Positions 1-8,467 are shown, counted from the first letter of the stretch. The stretch is 64,000 bases of DNA from Tuberibacillus sp. Marseille-P3662 (GCF_900178005.1 NZ_FXBS01000006.1:930001-994000), one strand, 5' to 3'. The notes: generated by a model not told the origin, from the letters alone. A program made the numbers and translations.

Positions 1-1
1 T

Positions 2-274
2 GAGGCGATTAACCATATCAATCATTACGGTTCCAAGCATTCAGAAGCGATTATTTCTGAGTCGGCAGACCATGTGCAAGCTTTTTTCAATTCAGTAGAT
101 GCTGCCGCCCTTTATCATAATGCCTCGACGCGATTTACCGATGGCTTCGAATTCGGATTCGGTGCTGAGATCGGTATTAGTACACAAAAACTGCATGCTC
201 GTGGACCTATGGGGTTACCTGCATTAACGTCAACGAAATATATGATTCGGGGAACGGGTCAGGTCAAAGCATAG
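2..274 (+). CDS. proA: Gamma-glutamyl phosphate reductase, C-terminal part (5' end outside window)
   Basis: Last 90 residues of the NADPH-dependent cytoplasmic enzyme that reduces gamma-glutamyl phosphate to glutamate-5-semialdehyde in proline synthesis. The frame is open from base 2 and ends at TAG 272-274. The stretches [19 protein letters not shown] and [18 protein letters not shown] are the conserved end of the ProA aldehyde-dehydrogenase fold. The rest of the gene, and presumably proB, lies to the left. No convincing terminator was seen before the next gene. Confidence 0.93.
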   Translation, partial: EAINHINHYGSKHSEAIISESADHVQAFFNSVDAAALYHNASTRFTDGFEFGFGAEIGISTQKLHARGPMGLPALTSTKYMIRGTGQVKA

Positions 275-373
275 TCCTAGGGATGCCTTGATTGAATTTA
301 TTCCAAGTTAGGCATAAAATAGAATCAGCATACTATCTGGTCAATTCTAAAAACACCTTAAGGAGGCATAAAT

Positions 374-1309
374 ATGGTGCTCGATCCACAAGTCAAAGCT
401 TTACTTGAACAAATGGAAGCTTCCGATGTGCCGCCGATGGAAAGCTTATCACCTGAACAAGCTCGGGCAGGCTTCCAATCATTAAATGACTCTTCCACTG
501 AGGAACTTGAACCAGTGGGTTACCTTAGCAACCGAGTGATACCAGGACCGGGCGGGGATCTTCCGATTAGGATTTATACGCCAGAAGGAACTGGCCCTTT
601 TCCAGTGCTTGTTTTTTATCATGGTGGCGGATGGGTGATCGGTGATTTGGACAGTCATGATAATATGTGCCGTTCTTTGACCAATTTGGCAAACACTGTG
701 GTTGTGTCCGTGGATTATCGTCTTGCACCTGAACATAAATTCCCTGCTGCCGTTGATGATTGCTATACGGCTTTGCGATGGGTTTCTGAACATCCTTCTG
801 AGCTGAACATTGATTCATCACACATTGCCGTGGGCGGGGATAGTGCTGGGGGAAATCTATCAACTGTTGTCTCTTATTTAACTAAACAGCGGGGAGGACC
901 ACAATTAGCTTATCAACTGCTTCTATATCCATCGACACATATCTCGGCTGATACCGCCTCACACCGTGAAAATGGCGAGGGCTACTTTTTAACAACTGAG
1001 AGTATGACTTACTTTCGCAATCATTATCTCAGAACGGTCGAAGATGCCGAAGATCCATTAGTCTCCCCATATCTTATTGAAGATCTATCGGGTTTACCGC
1101 CAGCCATGGTCGTTACTGCCGAATATGACCCATTACGTGACGAAGGCGAAGCTTATGCGCGTCGATTAAAAGAAGCAGGTGTCCCTGTAATAGCAAAAAG
1201 ATACGATGGCATGATTCATGGATTCATCAGCATGGCTGAGCAGTTAGATAAAGGGAAACAGGCCCTGCAAGACGCAGCTCAAGCCTTACGCTCGGCTTTT
1301 GATGAATAG
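374..1309 (+). CDS. Alpha/beta hydrolase, HSL-type (family IV) esterase
   Basis: Cytoplasmic carboxylesterase/lipase-like protein of 311 residues, the usual length of the hormone-sensitive-lipase family. Visible motifs are the oxyanion-hole HGGGW at 83-87, YRLAPE at 115-120, the nucleophile motif GDSAGG at 155-160 (Ser157), a likely acid in YDPLRDEG (about Asp252) and the catalytic His in MIHGF (His282). There is no signal peptide. An AAGGAGG ribosome site lies just ahead of the ATG. It appears monocistronic and convergent with the metallo-hydrolase gene. The substrate cannot be told from sequence; short-chain acyl esters are typical of the family. Confidence 0.88.
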   Translation: MVLDPQVKALLEQMEASDVPPMESLSPEQARAGFQSLNDSSTEELEPVGYLSNRVIPGPGGDLPIRIYTPEGTGPFPVLVFYHGGGWVIGDLDSHDNMCRSLTNLANTVVVSVDYRLAPEHKFPAAVDDCYTALRWVSEHPSELNIDSSHIAVGGDSAGGNLSTVVSYLTKQRGGPQLAYQLLLYPSTHISADTASHRENGEGYFLTTESMTYFRNHYLRTVEDAEDPLVSPYLIEDLSGLPPAMVVTAEYDPLRDEGEAYARRLKEAGVPVIAKRYDGMIHGFISMAEQLDKGKQALQDAAQALRSAFDE

Positions 1310-1381
1310 TAAAAGGGACACATCTAAATTAGGATACTCAGGAAGCCGAACAATAAGATATGAAAGCACGTTCTAAGCGTC

Positions 1382-1481
1382 GCTTGAAGATGCAGGAGCA
1401 CGAACGCCTTAGAATAAGCCTCTTTGGACTGCGACGAAGCATTTTGCTTCTCTGAAAAGGCTTGAAGATGCAGGAGCACGA
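1382..1481. repeat. Intergenic repeat: two exact 22-bp copies with a hairpin behind them
   Basis: The 347-base gap 1310-1656 between two convergent genes holds no convincing gene. A 22-base word (GCTTGAAGATGCAGGAGCAC plus GA) occurs at 1382-1403 and again at 1460-1481, 78 bases apart. An 11-bp perfect stem (1493-1503 with 1511-1521) follows, then a GC-rich stretch with CCGTGCCCGCGGCAAGCGAG. Base composition is clearly richer in GC than the surroundings. It looks like a non-coding dispersed Bacillales-type intergenic element; other genomic copies cannot be seen from here. Confidence 0.6.
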
Positions 1482-1589
1482 GCCGAAGATCCACTTGGTC
1501 AAGGGGCTTTCTTGACCAAGTTAGCTGAGGCCGTGCCCGCGGCAAGCGAGGATTTTGACGAAGCGATGACAGGAACTATCATTTTAAAT

Positions 1590-1629
1590 GAATCATCCGA
1601 ACGGATTCATAAACAAGTTCGGATGATTC
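1590..1629. terminator. Hairpin between convergent genes, probably a bidirectional terminator
   Basis: A perfect 13-bp stem GAATCATCCGAAC / GTTCGGATGATTC (1590-1602 with 1617-1629) encloses a 14-base loop. On the + strand it is followed by TGTGACTTATATACTTTTTTG; on the - strand by an AT-rich stretch. It separates the esterase gene from the convergent metallo-hydrolase gene. Confidence 0.6.
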
Positions 1630-1656
1630 TGTGACTTATATACTTTTTTGCTTAAT

Positions 1657-2646
1657 TTAAAGCATCTTACAGTCAGGCTGGCTTCTGTAATCCAGAAAAT
1701 CTATGTCCAAGTGAAAATGGGAACGGAATTGTTCGAAATAGTCGACAAAGTCATATCCTTGCGCAATTAACCGTTCGATATGCTTTGCAATGCCAAGAAT
1801 TTCTGAACCCAAATAATGCCTGTTTTGCCGATGGTTTTTACGAAAATAAAAAATTTCCTCATAAACAATATCCTTTGGCTGCACACCGCGCTGAACCGCT
1901 TGTTTTGTCTTTTCTTCGCGTTCATAGATTTTATCAATATATTGTTGTAATCGCTCTTGGTACGCTTGTCTTGAAAATGAACCTTTGTGATGCGCAGTCA
2001 CGAAATATTCGGCATCTGTTTCCAGTGTTCGTTTAGCTGATGCTATAAAATCATTGATATCTGAATCAGCATCATTGTACCAAGGGCCAAATGAAGTCAA
2101 ATCATAATCGCCGACAAACAGGACGCCATATTCGGGAAAATAAGGACAACAAAACCCTTCCGTATGTCCAGGGGTATGTAGCATGGTCATGGTCGTTCCG
2201 GCTACTTCTATGGGTTGATCGTATGCATAGCAGTCATCGGCAATATTGATGACGGGACCCCATCTTGGCTTGAGTTCGTCATTTCTCGATTGATGGCATT
2301 GATGCTCAACCTGGCGCTGAGCTTTTTCTTTCCCATACAATGCGTATTGGCCGCTTGCTTTCGCTAATTCGTAAGGATTGCATATTTTTTTTAAGTCATA
2401 GGGATTAATGCTGACATTGGCATTGGGGAAGAGATGGGCTCCCCAGATATGGTCGAGATGATAGTGCGTTAAATAGATGGTGCTGATATCTTTTTGCGTG
2501 AGATAGGCAAAAGCATCACGTCCCCCGCCGCAATCGATAAGAACGGATTCGTTTTCTCCGCCCAGTAACAAAGATGTTGAGAACGGGACTTTACTTTTGG
2601 TTTCTCCCATAATGATTTCAATTGGGCCGATCTTTTCTACAGACAT
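1657..2646 (-). CDS. MBL-fold metallo-hydrolase
   Basis: Metallo-beta-lactamase-superfamily hydrolase of 329 residues. The zinc-binding signature THYHLDH is at 60-66 (His61, His63, Asp65, His66), with the third-strand His in HTPGHTEG (His161) and the bridging Asp in FVGDYD (Asp180). The C-terminal ~120 residues form a helical extension, as in glyoxalase II-like or thioesterase-like members. It is divergent from the TetR gene, and the 18-bp palindrome at 2758-2775 lies between the two, so it may be co-regulated with the acyl-CoA cluster. The substrate is unknown; hydrolysis of a CoA or acyl thioester is only a guess from context. Confidence 0.8.
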   Translation of the reverse strand: MSVEKIGPIEIIMGETKSKVPFSTSLLLGGENESVLIDCGGGRDAFAYLTQKDISTIYLTHYHLDHIWGAHLFPNANVSINPYDLKKICNPYELAKASGQYALYGKEKAQRQVEHQCHQSRNDELKPRWGPVINIADDCYAYDQPIEVAGTTMTMLHTPGHTEGFCCPYFPEYGVLFVGDYDLTSFGPWYNDADSDINDFIASAKRTLETDAEYFVTAHHKGSFSRQAYQERLQQYIDKIYEREEKTKQAVQRGVQPKDIVYEEIFYFRKNHRQNRHYLGSEILGIAKHIERLIAQGYDFVDYFEQFRSHFHLDIDFLDYRSQPDCKML

Positions 2647-2757
2647 GAAATTCTCCTTCCATTGTTGATATAACTGATTTCTGGATGGTTAATTTTGATT
2701 TTTTTTAACAGTGTTCTTGAATTTTCTGAATAGGTGTAATAAACTTAGATTATATTC

Positions 2758-2775
2758 ATACCTACTGGTTAGTAT
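2758..2775. promoter_or_regulatory. Putative TetR operator 1
   Basis: The sequence ATACCTACTGGTTAGTAT is an imperfect palindrome (ATAC..AC..GT..GTAT). A second copy differing at one base lies at 3381-3398, just ahead of the SDR gene. Together they bracket the TetR gene, the normal arrangement for an autoregulated TetR repressor that also controls the following operon and perhaps the divergent metallo-hydrolase. Confidence 0.65.
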
Positions 2776-2799
2776 CCTCCATCGGAAGAAGGTCACACA

Positions 2800-3363
2800 A
2801 TGAAAGAACAAATCACCCGACAAAGTATTCAATTATTCGGTGAAAAAGGCTTCACAGAGACATCCATTCAAGACATCGTTGATGCGCTTGGGGTGACGAA
2901 GGGCACTTTTTATTACTATTTCTCATCAAAGAAACAACTTTTGGCTGATATCCACTTGTTGTTTATTGATGATATTTTAACACGAGAGAAAGACATTTTC
3001 GCGGATACGAGTAAAAATTCTGAAACAAAAATTTATGAGATCGTGAATATGTTAATCACCAGTATAAAAAAACGTGGCGCTGAGGCACGGGTGTTTTTGC
3101 GAGATCGACGTAATCTTGACCCTGATCAGGTTGCTGAGGTAGTCGACAAACGAGATCAATTTCGTTTGTATCTTCAAAAAGTGATTGAGATTGGCATTGA
3201 GAAAAAAGAGCTGCGCGATGATCTTCGTCCTGACATTGTGGCGTTTGCGATTTTAGGCGTTTGTAATTGGAGCTATTTTTGGTTTGATCCAGACGGACCT
3301 GTTTCTGATGAAGAGGTTGCCAGTATTTACGTCAAGATGATTTTGAATGGCCTTGAACGGTAA
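2800..3363 (+). CDS. TetR/AcrR family transcriptional regulator
   Basis: A 187-residue repressor of the TetR family. The N-terminal helix-turn-helix spans about residues 20-45 (TSIQDIVDALGVTKGTFYYY), followed by the typical YFSSKKQLL start of helix 4 and an all-helical ligand domain. The gene sits at the head of an acyl-CoA metabolism cluster and is flanked by two copies of the same palindrome, so it most likely represses itself and the downstream genes until an acyl-CoA or related ligand binds. The ligand is inferred only from the neighbours. Confidence 0.85.
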   Translation: MKEQITRQSIQLFGEKGFTETSIQDIVDALGVTKGTFYYYFSSKKQLLADIHLLFIDDILTREKDIFADTSKNSETKIYEIVNMLITSIKKRGAEARVFLRDRRNLDPDQVAEVVDKRDQFRLYLQKVIEIGIEKKELRDDLRPDIVAFAILGVCNWSYFWFDPDGPVSDEEVASIYVKMILNGLER

Positions 3364-3380
3364 AATATAGGTTCTATAAC

Positions 3381-3398
3381 ATACCGACTGGTTAGTAT
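3381..3398. promoter_or_regulatory. Putative TetR operator 2
   Basis: ATACCGACTGGTTAGTAT, identical to the palindrome at 2758-2775 except for one base. It lies 18 bases after the TetR stop codon and about 85 bases ahead of the SDR start, well placed to block transcription of the downstream operon. Confidence 0.65.
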
Positions 3399-3482
3399 TC
3401 TTTAAAATGAAACCGCTTTATGTGAGAACCGATGAATGAGCGTATCAATTTTTTATATAAATAATCAGAGGGGGAAGGATGA

Positions 3483-4244
3483 ATGAAACGTTTTGAAGGC
3501 AAGGTGGCATTTGTAACAGGGGCGAGCAGAGGGATTGGCAAAGGTGTTGCGACGAAGTTTGCTGAAGAAGGAGCGAAAGTTTGTCTAGTTGATATTAATG
3601 AAGAGGTATTGTCATCCTCAGTGTCAGAGTTAACAGACCAGGGGTATGATGTTATTGGACAAACGGCTGATGTCACTGATAAAAAGCAAGTTGAGGCTGC
3701 TGTTGATGCCGTCGTTGCTGAATACGAGAAGATTGATATTCTCGTCAATAATGCTGGCGTGATTCGTGACAACATGTTATTTAAGATGGAAGAAGATGAC
3801 TGGGATAAAGTCATGAATGTTCATTTGAAAGGATCGTTCAATTGTGCGAAAGCTGTGCAAAAACATATGGTCAATCATAAGTTTGGACGTATCATCAATA
3901 CATCTTCCACATCTGCCCTTGGTAATCGTGGCCAGGCCAACTATTCGACTGCTAAAGCGGGACTCCAAGGATTCACTAAGACTTTGGCGATTGAACTCGG
4001 AAAGTTCGGCATAACTGTTAATGCGGTGGCACCAGGGTTTATCGAAACAGACATGACCAAAGCAACGGCCGAGCGTATTGGTATTTCATTTGATGAATTA
4101 GTCAGCCACAGTGTAAGTCAAATTCCCGTAGGTAGAAGCGGTAAGCCTGAGGACATTGCAAATGCTGTCCTATTTTACGCTATGGAAGAATCATCCTTTG
4201 TCAACGGCCAAGTCATGTACGTGGCCGGCGGACCTAAAGATTAA
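3483..4244 (+). CDS. SDR-family oxidoreductase, FabG-like 3-oxoacyl reductase
   Basis: Short-chain dehydrogenase/reductase of 253 residues. It shows the Rossmann motif TGASRGIG (12-19), NNAG (89-92), and the catalytic Asn112, a Ser near 142, Tyr154 and Lys158 (YSTAK). Length and motifs fit a 3-oxoacyl-ACP/CoA reductase or a (3R)-hydroxyacyl-CoA dehydrogenase. It is the first gene after the second TetR operator and is followed within 19 bases by two MaoC-type dehydratase genes that work on the same R-stereochemistry 3-hydroxyacyl thioesters. It is probably not the housekeeping fabG, because no fatty-acid synthesis genes surround it. Confidence 0.85.
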   Translation: MKRFEGKVAFVTGASRGIGKGVATKFAEEGAKVCLVDINEEVLSSSVSELTDQGYDVIGQTADVTDKKQVEAAVDAVVAEYEKIDILVNNAGVIRDNMLFKMEEDDWDKVMNVHLKGSFNCAKAVQKHMVNHKFGRIINTSSTSALGNRGQANYSTAKAGLQGFTKTLAIELGKFGITVNAVAPGFIETDMTKATAERIGISFDELVSHSVSQIPVGRSGKPEDIANAVLFYAMEESSFVNGQVMYVAGGPKD

Positions 4245-4263
4245 TCATACGGGAGGGACCATA

Positions 4264-4716
4264 ATGTTTGAACATGTCATCGGTAAACAGTCAAATCGCG
4301 TATTAAATGTTGTAGAAAGAGGGGCTGTTAAAACATTCGCTGAGGCCATTGGTGATCCTCATCCGATTTATACAGACCGTGAGTTTGCTCAAAAAACAAG
4401 GTATCAAGATAACATTGCACCACCGACATTTCCTCGTGTGTTTGAGTATGGCACGGTTGAAGCGCTAACCTTACCTGAGGCTGGGCTAATCCATGGGGAA
4501 CAGACATTTACGTACCAGCGGCCGTTAATTGTTGAAGAGCCCTTGTATTGTTACACCGAGGTTGAAAACTACGTCGAGAAGCAAGCCCAATCTGGGAAAT
4601 TAGGATTTTTAACGATGAAATATGCTGGAGAGGACGAGTCGGGTAAGGAAGTCTTCACTTCTCGATCCGTGATTGTGATCACTGAAGCGGTCCGAAAGGG
4701 GATGCAGCATGCCTAA
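4264..4716 (+). CDS. MaoC N-terminal-like (FAS1-type) dehydratase subunit
   Basis: A 150-residue hot-dog-fold protein of the type that forms the non-catalytic or partner half of (3R)-hydroxyacyl dehydratases (HadA-like). The segment IGDPHPIYTDREFA near the N-terminus and APPTFPRVF are characteristic. The ATG at 4264 is chosen because GGGAGGG ends about 8 bases before it; the frame extends further upstream but inside the SDR gene. Its stop overlaps the next gene's start by 8 bases, which implies translational coupling and a heterodimer with that product. Confidence 0.8.
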   Translation: MFEHVIGKQSNRVLNVVERGAVKTFAEAIGDPHPIYTDREFAQKTRYQDNIAPPTFPRVFEYGTVEALTLPEAGLIHGEQTFTYQRPLIVEEPLYCYTEVENYVEKQAQSGKLGFLTMKYAGEDESGKEVFTSRSVIVITEAVRKGMQHA

Positions 4717-5128
4717 CATTAAAACACTGAATATCGGGGAATCGTTATCATCAGTCCAATTAGAGCCAGTTTCTCGACTTGATTTAATCAAATATGCAGG
4801 CGCATCAGGGGATTACAACCCCATTCATACCATTGATAAAGCAGCAGAAAGTGCCGGTCTCCCGGGGATTATCGCTCATGGTATGTGGACGATGGGCAAC
4901 TTAAGTCAATTATTCACCCCTTTTTTTGAAGAAGGGTTTGTGCAAACCTTTACCACTCGTTTTTCAGAAATGGTGTTTCTAGATGATGTTGTCACTCTGC
5001 ATGCTCAATTGAGAGCTAAAGAGCAGGATGTTCTCCATTTTGATGTCAAAGCTGTGAAACAAAATGGCAAAACAGCTATTAAAGGAAGCGTGACATTCCA
5101 ATTGTTTGATGAAGTACAGAAGGTATAG
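4709..5128 (+). CDS. MaoC-family (R)-specific enoyl-CoA hydratase/dehydratase
   Basis: A 139-residue hot-dog protein carrying the hydratase 2 signature: GDYNPIH (Asp35, His40) and GIIAHGMWTMG, which supply the catalytic Asp/His pair and the oxyanion region. It would reversibly hydrate a trans-2-enoyl-CoA to the (3R)-hydroxyacyl-CoA, the substrate of the SDR two genes upstream. The start codon overlaps the preceding dehydratase subunit gene, and the pair resembles HadA/HadB of actinobacteria, an arrangement less usual in Bacillales. Confidence 0.85.
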   Translation: MPNIKTLNIGESLSSVQLEPVSRLDLIKYAGASGDYNPIHTIDKAAESAGLPGIIAHGMWTMGNLSQLFTPFFEEGFVQTFTTRFSEMVFLDDVVTLHAQLRAKEQDVLHFDVKAVKQNGKTAIKGSVTFQLFDEVQKV

Positions 5129-5207
5129 TCCTAGAAAGATTGTTTTGTAAATGTCATATATTCTTTTTACCAAAGCGCGACATGATAAGAATAGGAGTTG
5201 AGTTGTT

Positions 5208-6830
5208 ATGATGGATTATCCATTGCTATTAAAGTCTGTTCTGTACCGTGCAAATTTAGTATTTCCGGAAAAAGAAATTGTCTCGCGTGATGTCTCTTCC
5301 ATTTTTCGTTATACATACGGCGATATGTATAAGCGCGTGTGTCAATTGGCTAATGCCTTAGAGCGGATCGGTGTTATGCCAGGGGATCATGTCGGTTCAT
5401 TTGCTTGGAATAATCATCGCCATCTAGAGCTATACTTCGCTGTCCCTTGTTCTCAGAGAGTTCTGCATACGGTGAATATTCGACTCTTCAAAGAGCAGCT
5501 GATTTATTCTATTAATCATGCTGAAGATAAAGTGCTTTTTATTGATGAAGACTTGCTTCCAGTCATTGAAGGCATTGCTGATCAATTGACAACGGTTAAG
5601 AGCTACGTCGTGATGACAGATAAGAACCAACTTCCTGAACCCCCCCTCCCCAATGTTTATTTATATGAAGACCTCATTGATGGTGAACTACCTGCCTATG
5701 AGTTTCCGACATTTGATGAAGAAACCCCAGCCATTATTGCTTATACATCAGCAACAACAGGAATGCCAAAGGGTGTTGTTTATTCCCATCGCGGGCTGTA
5801 TCTCCACTGCTTAACGGCTTTGGTTGGAGAGCTGGGTACGTATGAAAGGGACGTGACTATGCCGATCGTTCCCATGTTTCATGTCAATGCTTGGGGGCGT
5901 CCTTTCGCGGATACGTGGGTAGGAGCTAAACAAGTCTATCCTGGCAGCCGTCCGCAACCAGCCGACTTCGCACAGTTAATCCATGACGAACGAGTGACGT
6001 TTAGTGCCGGTGTACCGACGATATGGATGGCTTTGTTAAATCACGTTCGCCAAAATCCAGGGTGTTATGACTTCAGTAGCATTCGCTTCCTGATGTCCGG
6101 AGGAGCTGCATTACCTGCTTCTCTCACCGAAAGCTATGAAAAAGAGTTAGGGGTCAAATTGTATCAAGGCTATGGTCAAACAGAAACAACCCCCGTGACC
6201 TTTGTATCTCCTTTGAAGAGCAGTGTCGACCATGTATCAGATCAAGAGAAATATCGTCTCCGTACAAAAACAGGGATGATCTTACCTGGGCTTGAAATGA
6301 AAATTGTGGGTGATGATGGTCGCGAAATTGCCCATGATGGTCAAGAAATGGGCGAATTATTATTGCGCGGTCCATGGGTGATTGATGAATACTACAAAGA
6401 TCCCAAGACAACAGAAGCTTCGTTTGTCGATGGCTGGTTCAAGTCTGGGGATATTGCGACATTTGATGAAAACGGTTTCCTCCAGGTTGTTGACCGGACG
6501 GGAGATTTAATCAAAAGTGGTGGTGAATGGATCTCCTCAGTTGATTTAGAAAATGCGATTATGGATCACCCGCAGGTAGCTGAAGCGGCTGTGATCCGCA
6601 TTTCTAGTGAAAAATGGCAGGAGCGTCCGTTAGCTTGCGTTGTGTTAGAGCCTGACGCCAAAGAGCAAGTAACGAAGGAAGATCTTTTTAATGATCTCGC
6701 GGACAAAGTCGCCAAGTGGTGGATCCCTGATGACATTGTTTTTATTGATGACATTCCAAAGACTAGTGTTGGCAAGTTTTCTAAAAAAACTTTGAGAGAG
6801 CAATATGCACAAGGGCATTTGACTCGTTAA
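5208..6830 (+). CDS. AMP-binding acyl-CoA ligase (FadD-like)
   Basis: ATP-dependent acyl-CoA synthetase of 540 residues that would activate a carboxylic acid as acyl-AMP and then acyl-CoA. Visible are the P-loop-like motif at 179-189 (YTSATTGMPKG), YGQTETTP, the hinge region KSGGEWISS and the C-terminal PKTSVGKFSKK with the catalytic Lys. The P-loop motif has Ala182 where most family members have Gly (TSGTTG). The length is that of medium/long-chain fatty acid ligases. It is separated from the dehydratase by 79 bases and followed closely by the acyl-CoA dehydrogenase gene, so it likely supplies that enzyme's substrate. Confidence 0.87.
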   Translation: MMDYPLLLKSVLYRANLVFPEKEIVSRDVSSIFRYTYGDMYKRVCQLANALERIGVMPGDHVGSFAWNNHRHLELYFAVPCSQRVLHTVNIRLFKEQLIYSINHAEDKVLFIDEDLLPVIEGIADQLTTVKSYVVMTDKNQLPEPPLPNVYLYEDLIDGELPAYEFPTFDEETPAIIAYTSATTGMPKGVVYSHRGLYLHCLTALVGELGTYERDVTMPIVPMFHVNAWGRPFADTWVGAKQVYPGSRPQPADFAQLIHDERVTFSAGVPTIWMALLNHVRQNPGCYDFSSIRFLMSGGAALPASLTESYEKELGVKLYQGYGQTETTPVTFVSPLKSSVDHVSDQEKYRLRTKTGMILPGLEMKIVGDDGREIAHDGQEMGELLLRGPWVIDEYYKDPKTTEASFVDGWFKSGDIATFDENGFLQVVDRTGDLIKSGGEWISSVDLENAIMDHPQVAEAAVIRISSEKWQERPLACVVLEPDAKEQVTKEDLFNDLADKVAKWWIPDDIVFIDDIPKTSVGKFSKKTLREQYAQGHLTR

Positions 6831-6867
6831 AAATTCTTCGGAACGTTGGAACAAAGGGGACATAAAT

Positions 6868-8037
6868 ATGAACTTTGAGTTATCAGATGAACTAATACAG
6901 ATGAAGACAACCATTCGTGATTTCATTGACAATGAGGTTGAACCACAGGCCATGACCATTGAGGACAATGATTGTGTGCCTGAAACGTTATTGGAAAAAT
7001 CAAAGGCATTAGGCTTGTTTGGTCTCAGCATTCCAGAGGAGTATGGGGGTATGGGTCTGAGCATGGTGGGGAAATCCGCGCTGTTTGAAGAATTGGGCCG
7101 AACAATCAATGGCTATACAACTATTCTCGGTGCCCATAATGGCATTGGTTCTGTTGGTATTGTTGAGTTGGCTGATGAAGAACAGAAACGCCGCTACCTC
7201 CCGAAAATGGCAACAGGTGAGAAGATTGGAGCTTTTGCCTTAACCGAGCCGCAGGCAGGTTCCAACGCGGCAAATGTTAAGACAACAGCCGTTAAGAAAG
7301 GCGACCGCTATATTTTAAATGGCCAAAAAATTTATACGACGAATGCCCCGATTGCGGATGTATTTACTGTCATGGCTTCTACAGATCCTAATAAGGGATC
7401 AAAAGGGATCACATCATTTATTATTGATCGAGATTCACCGGGGTTTCATGTTGGAAGCGTTGAAAAGAAAATGGGACTTCACGGCTCACATACAGCACAA
7501 TTGTATTTTGATGATCTAGAAGTTCCCGAAGAAAATGTATTAGGTACGGAAGGTGCGGGCTATGTTAATGCTTTGAAAATTCTAGCAAACGGTCGTGCCG
7601 GACTCGCAGCACGATGTCTGGGTTCAAGTCAGTACCTGTTAGACCAATCCGTTAAGTATGCGCTGGAACGCGAACAGTTTGGAAAGCCTATCTTTGAGCA
7701 GCAAATCATTCAACATTATCTTGCTGATATGGCAACAGACATCGAGTCATTAAGATCGATGACCTACCGAGTGGCTTGGATGAGTGACCAAGGCATGAAT
7801 GTGATTAAGGAAGCCGCTATGTTGAAATTATATGGTTCTGAAGTTTATAACCGTGTTGCTGATACAGCGGTTCAAGTACATGGCGGCGTCGGGTATATAT
7901 CTGAATATCCAATTGAACGTTTCTATCGAGATGCCCGGATCACACGAATCTATGAAGGGACATCGGAAATTCAGAAAAATATTATCGCTGGGCAATTAAA
8001 GAAGGAGTATGAGAGACAGTTTGCTAAATCAAATTGA
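6868..8037 (+). CDS. Acyl-CoA dehydrogenase
   Basis: FAD-dependent acyl-CoA dehydrogenase of 389 residues that oxidises acyl-CoA to trans-2-enoyl-CoA. It has ALTEPQAGS (124-132), the FAD/substrate loop signature, and RIYEGTSEIQ near the C-terminus with the catalytic base Glu363. It follows the ligase gene by 37 bases with its own ribosome site (AAAGGGG). With the dehydratase and SDR it gives three of the four beta-oxidation steps; no thiolase is present in the window. Confidence 0.93.
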   Translation: MNFELSDELIQMKTTIRDFIDNEVEPQAMTIEDNDCVPETLLEKSKALGLFGLSIPEEYGGMGLSMVGKSALFEELGRTINGYTTILGAHNGIGSVGIVELADEEQKRRYLPKMATGEKIGAFALTEPQAGSNAANVKTTAVKKGDRYILNGQKIYTTNAPIADVFTVMASTDPNKGSKGITSFIIDRDSPGFHVGSVEKKMGLHGSHTAQLYFDDLEVPEENVLGTEGAGYVNALKILANGRAGLAARCLGSSQYLLDQSVKYALEREQFGKPIFEQQIIQHYLADMATDIESLRSMTYRVAWMSDQGMNVIKEAAMLKLYGSEVYNRVADTAVQVHGGVGYISEYPIERFYRDARITRIYEGTSEIQKNIIAGQLKKEYERQFAKSN

Positions 8038-8069
8038 CAACGAGTCATGATCGGCATGGAGGTCAAGGA

Positions 8070-8387
8070 ATGAATAAAGTTTTAGTAAGAGAGCCAGAGC
8101 AGAAAAACGTTGTTGATCAACCTGTAAAAATGGTTATCTATACATTGCTGGAAGGATCTAACGATGTCGTGATTGTTGATGTTTATGGCGTGTTCGGTGA
8201 AGCGTTGTTAGAGTCGACCCGGGATACCTTACAGGAGTTGGTCCAGGAATATAAGATTGACTCAGATATGTACACGGATGCTCTGAGTCGCATTCACTTA
8301 TGTAACGATCCTGCCCAAAAAACATCCTTGCAGCATGATTCCGCACTCGTTCTCACCCTTGATGTTAGCTGGACAATTGAGGGATAA
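8070..8387 (+). CDS. Hypothetical protein at the end of the acyl-CoA operon
   Basis: A 105-residue soluble, acidic protein with no recognised domain. The ATG at 8070 is preferred because GGAGGT (8058-8063) precedes it at good spacing; an alternative TTG overlapping the previous stop would add 12 residues without a ribosome site. It lies 32 bases behind the dehydrogenase gene and directly before a strong terminator, so it is the last gene of that operon. Nothing in the sequence tells its role. Confidence 0.65.
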   Translation: MNKVLVREPEQKNVVDQPVKMVIYTLLEGSNDVVIVDVYGVFGEALLESTRDTLQELVQEYKIDSDMYTDALSRIHLCNDPAQKTSLQHDSALVLTLDVSWTIEG

Positions 8388-8393
8388 GATAAT

Positions 8394-8437
8394 AAAAAGA
8401 TTCAACAGGTTTCTGAATCGACCTGTTGAATCTTTTT
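8394..8437 (+). terminator. Rho-independent terminator of the acyl-CoA operon
   Basis: A perfect 17-bp stem (8394-8410 with 8421-8437), core GATTCAACAGGT / ACCTGTTGAATC, 10-base loop, with the 3' arm ending in TTTTT. It lies 6 bases after the stop of the small hypothetical gene. Confidence 0.9.
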
Positions 8438-8438
8438 G

Positions 8439-8467
8439 TTGACCTTTTAACATAAAATGATTATAAT
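8439..8467 (+). promoter_or_regulatory. SigA-type promoter of rpsN
   Basis: TTGACC (8439-8444), a 17-base spacer and TATAAT (8462-8467) form a near-consensus vegetative promoter about 78 bases ahead of the S14 gene. It gives this stand-alone ribosomal protein gene its own transcript. Confidence 0.75.

Noticed and set aside
1324-1545. 73-codon frame on the - strand in the intergenic repeat
   Set aside because: Composition and duplicated words follow the DNA repeat, no ribosome site, no protein motif.
4156-4263. Longer N-terminus for the first hot-dog dehydratase
   Set aside because: It would overlap the SDR gene by 89 bases without a ribosome site; ATG 4264 has GGGAGGG at proper distance.
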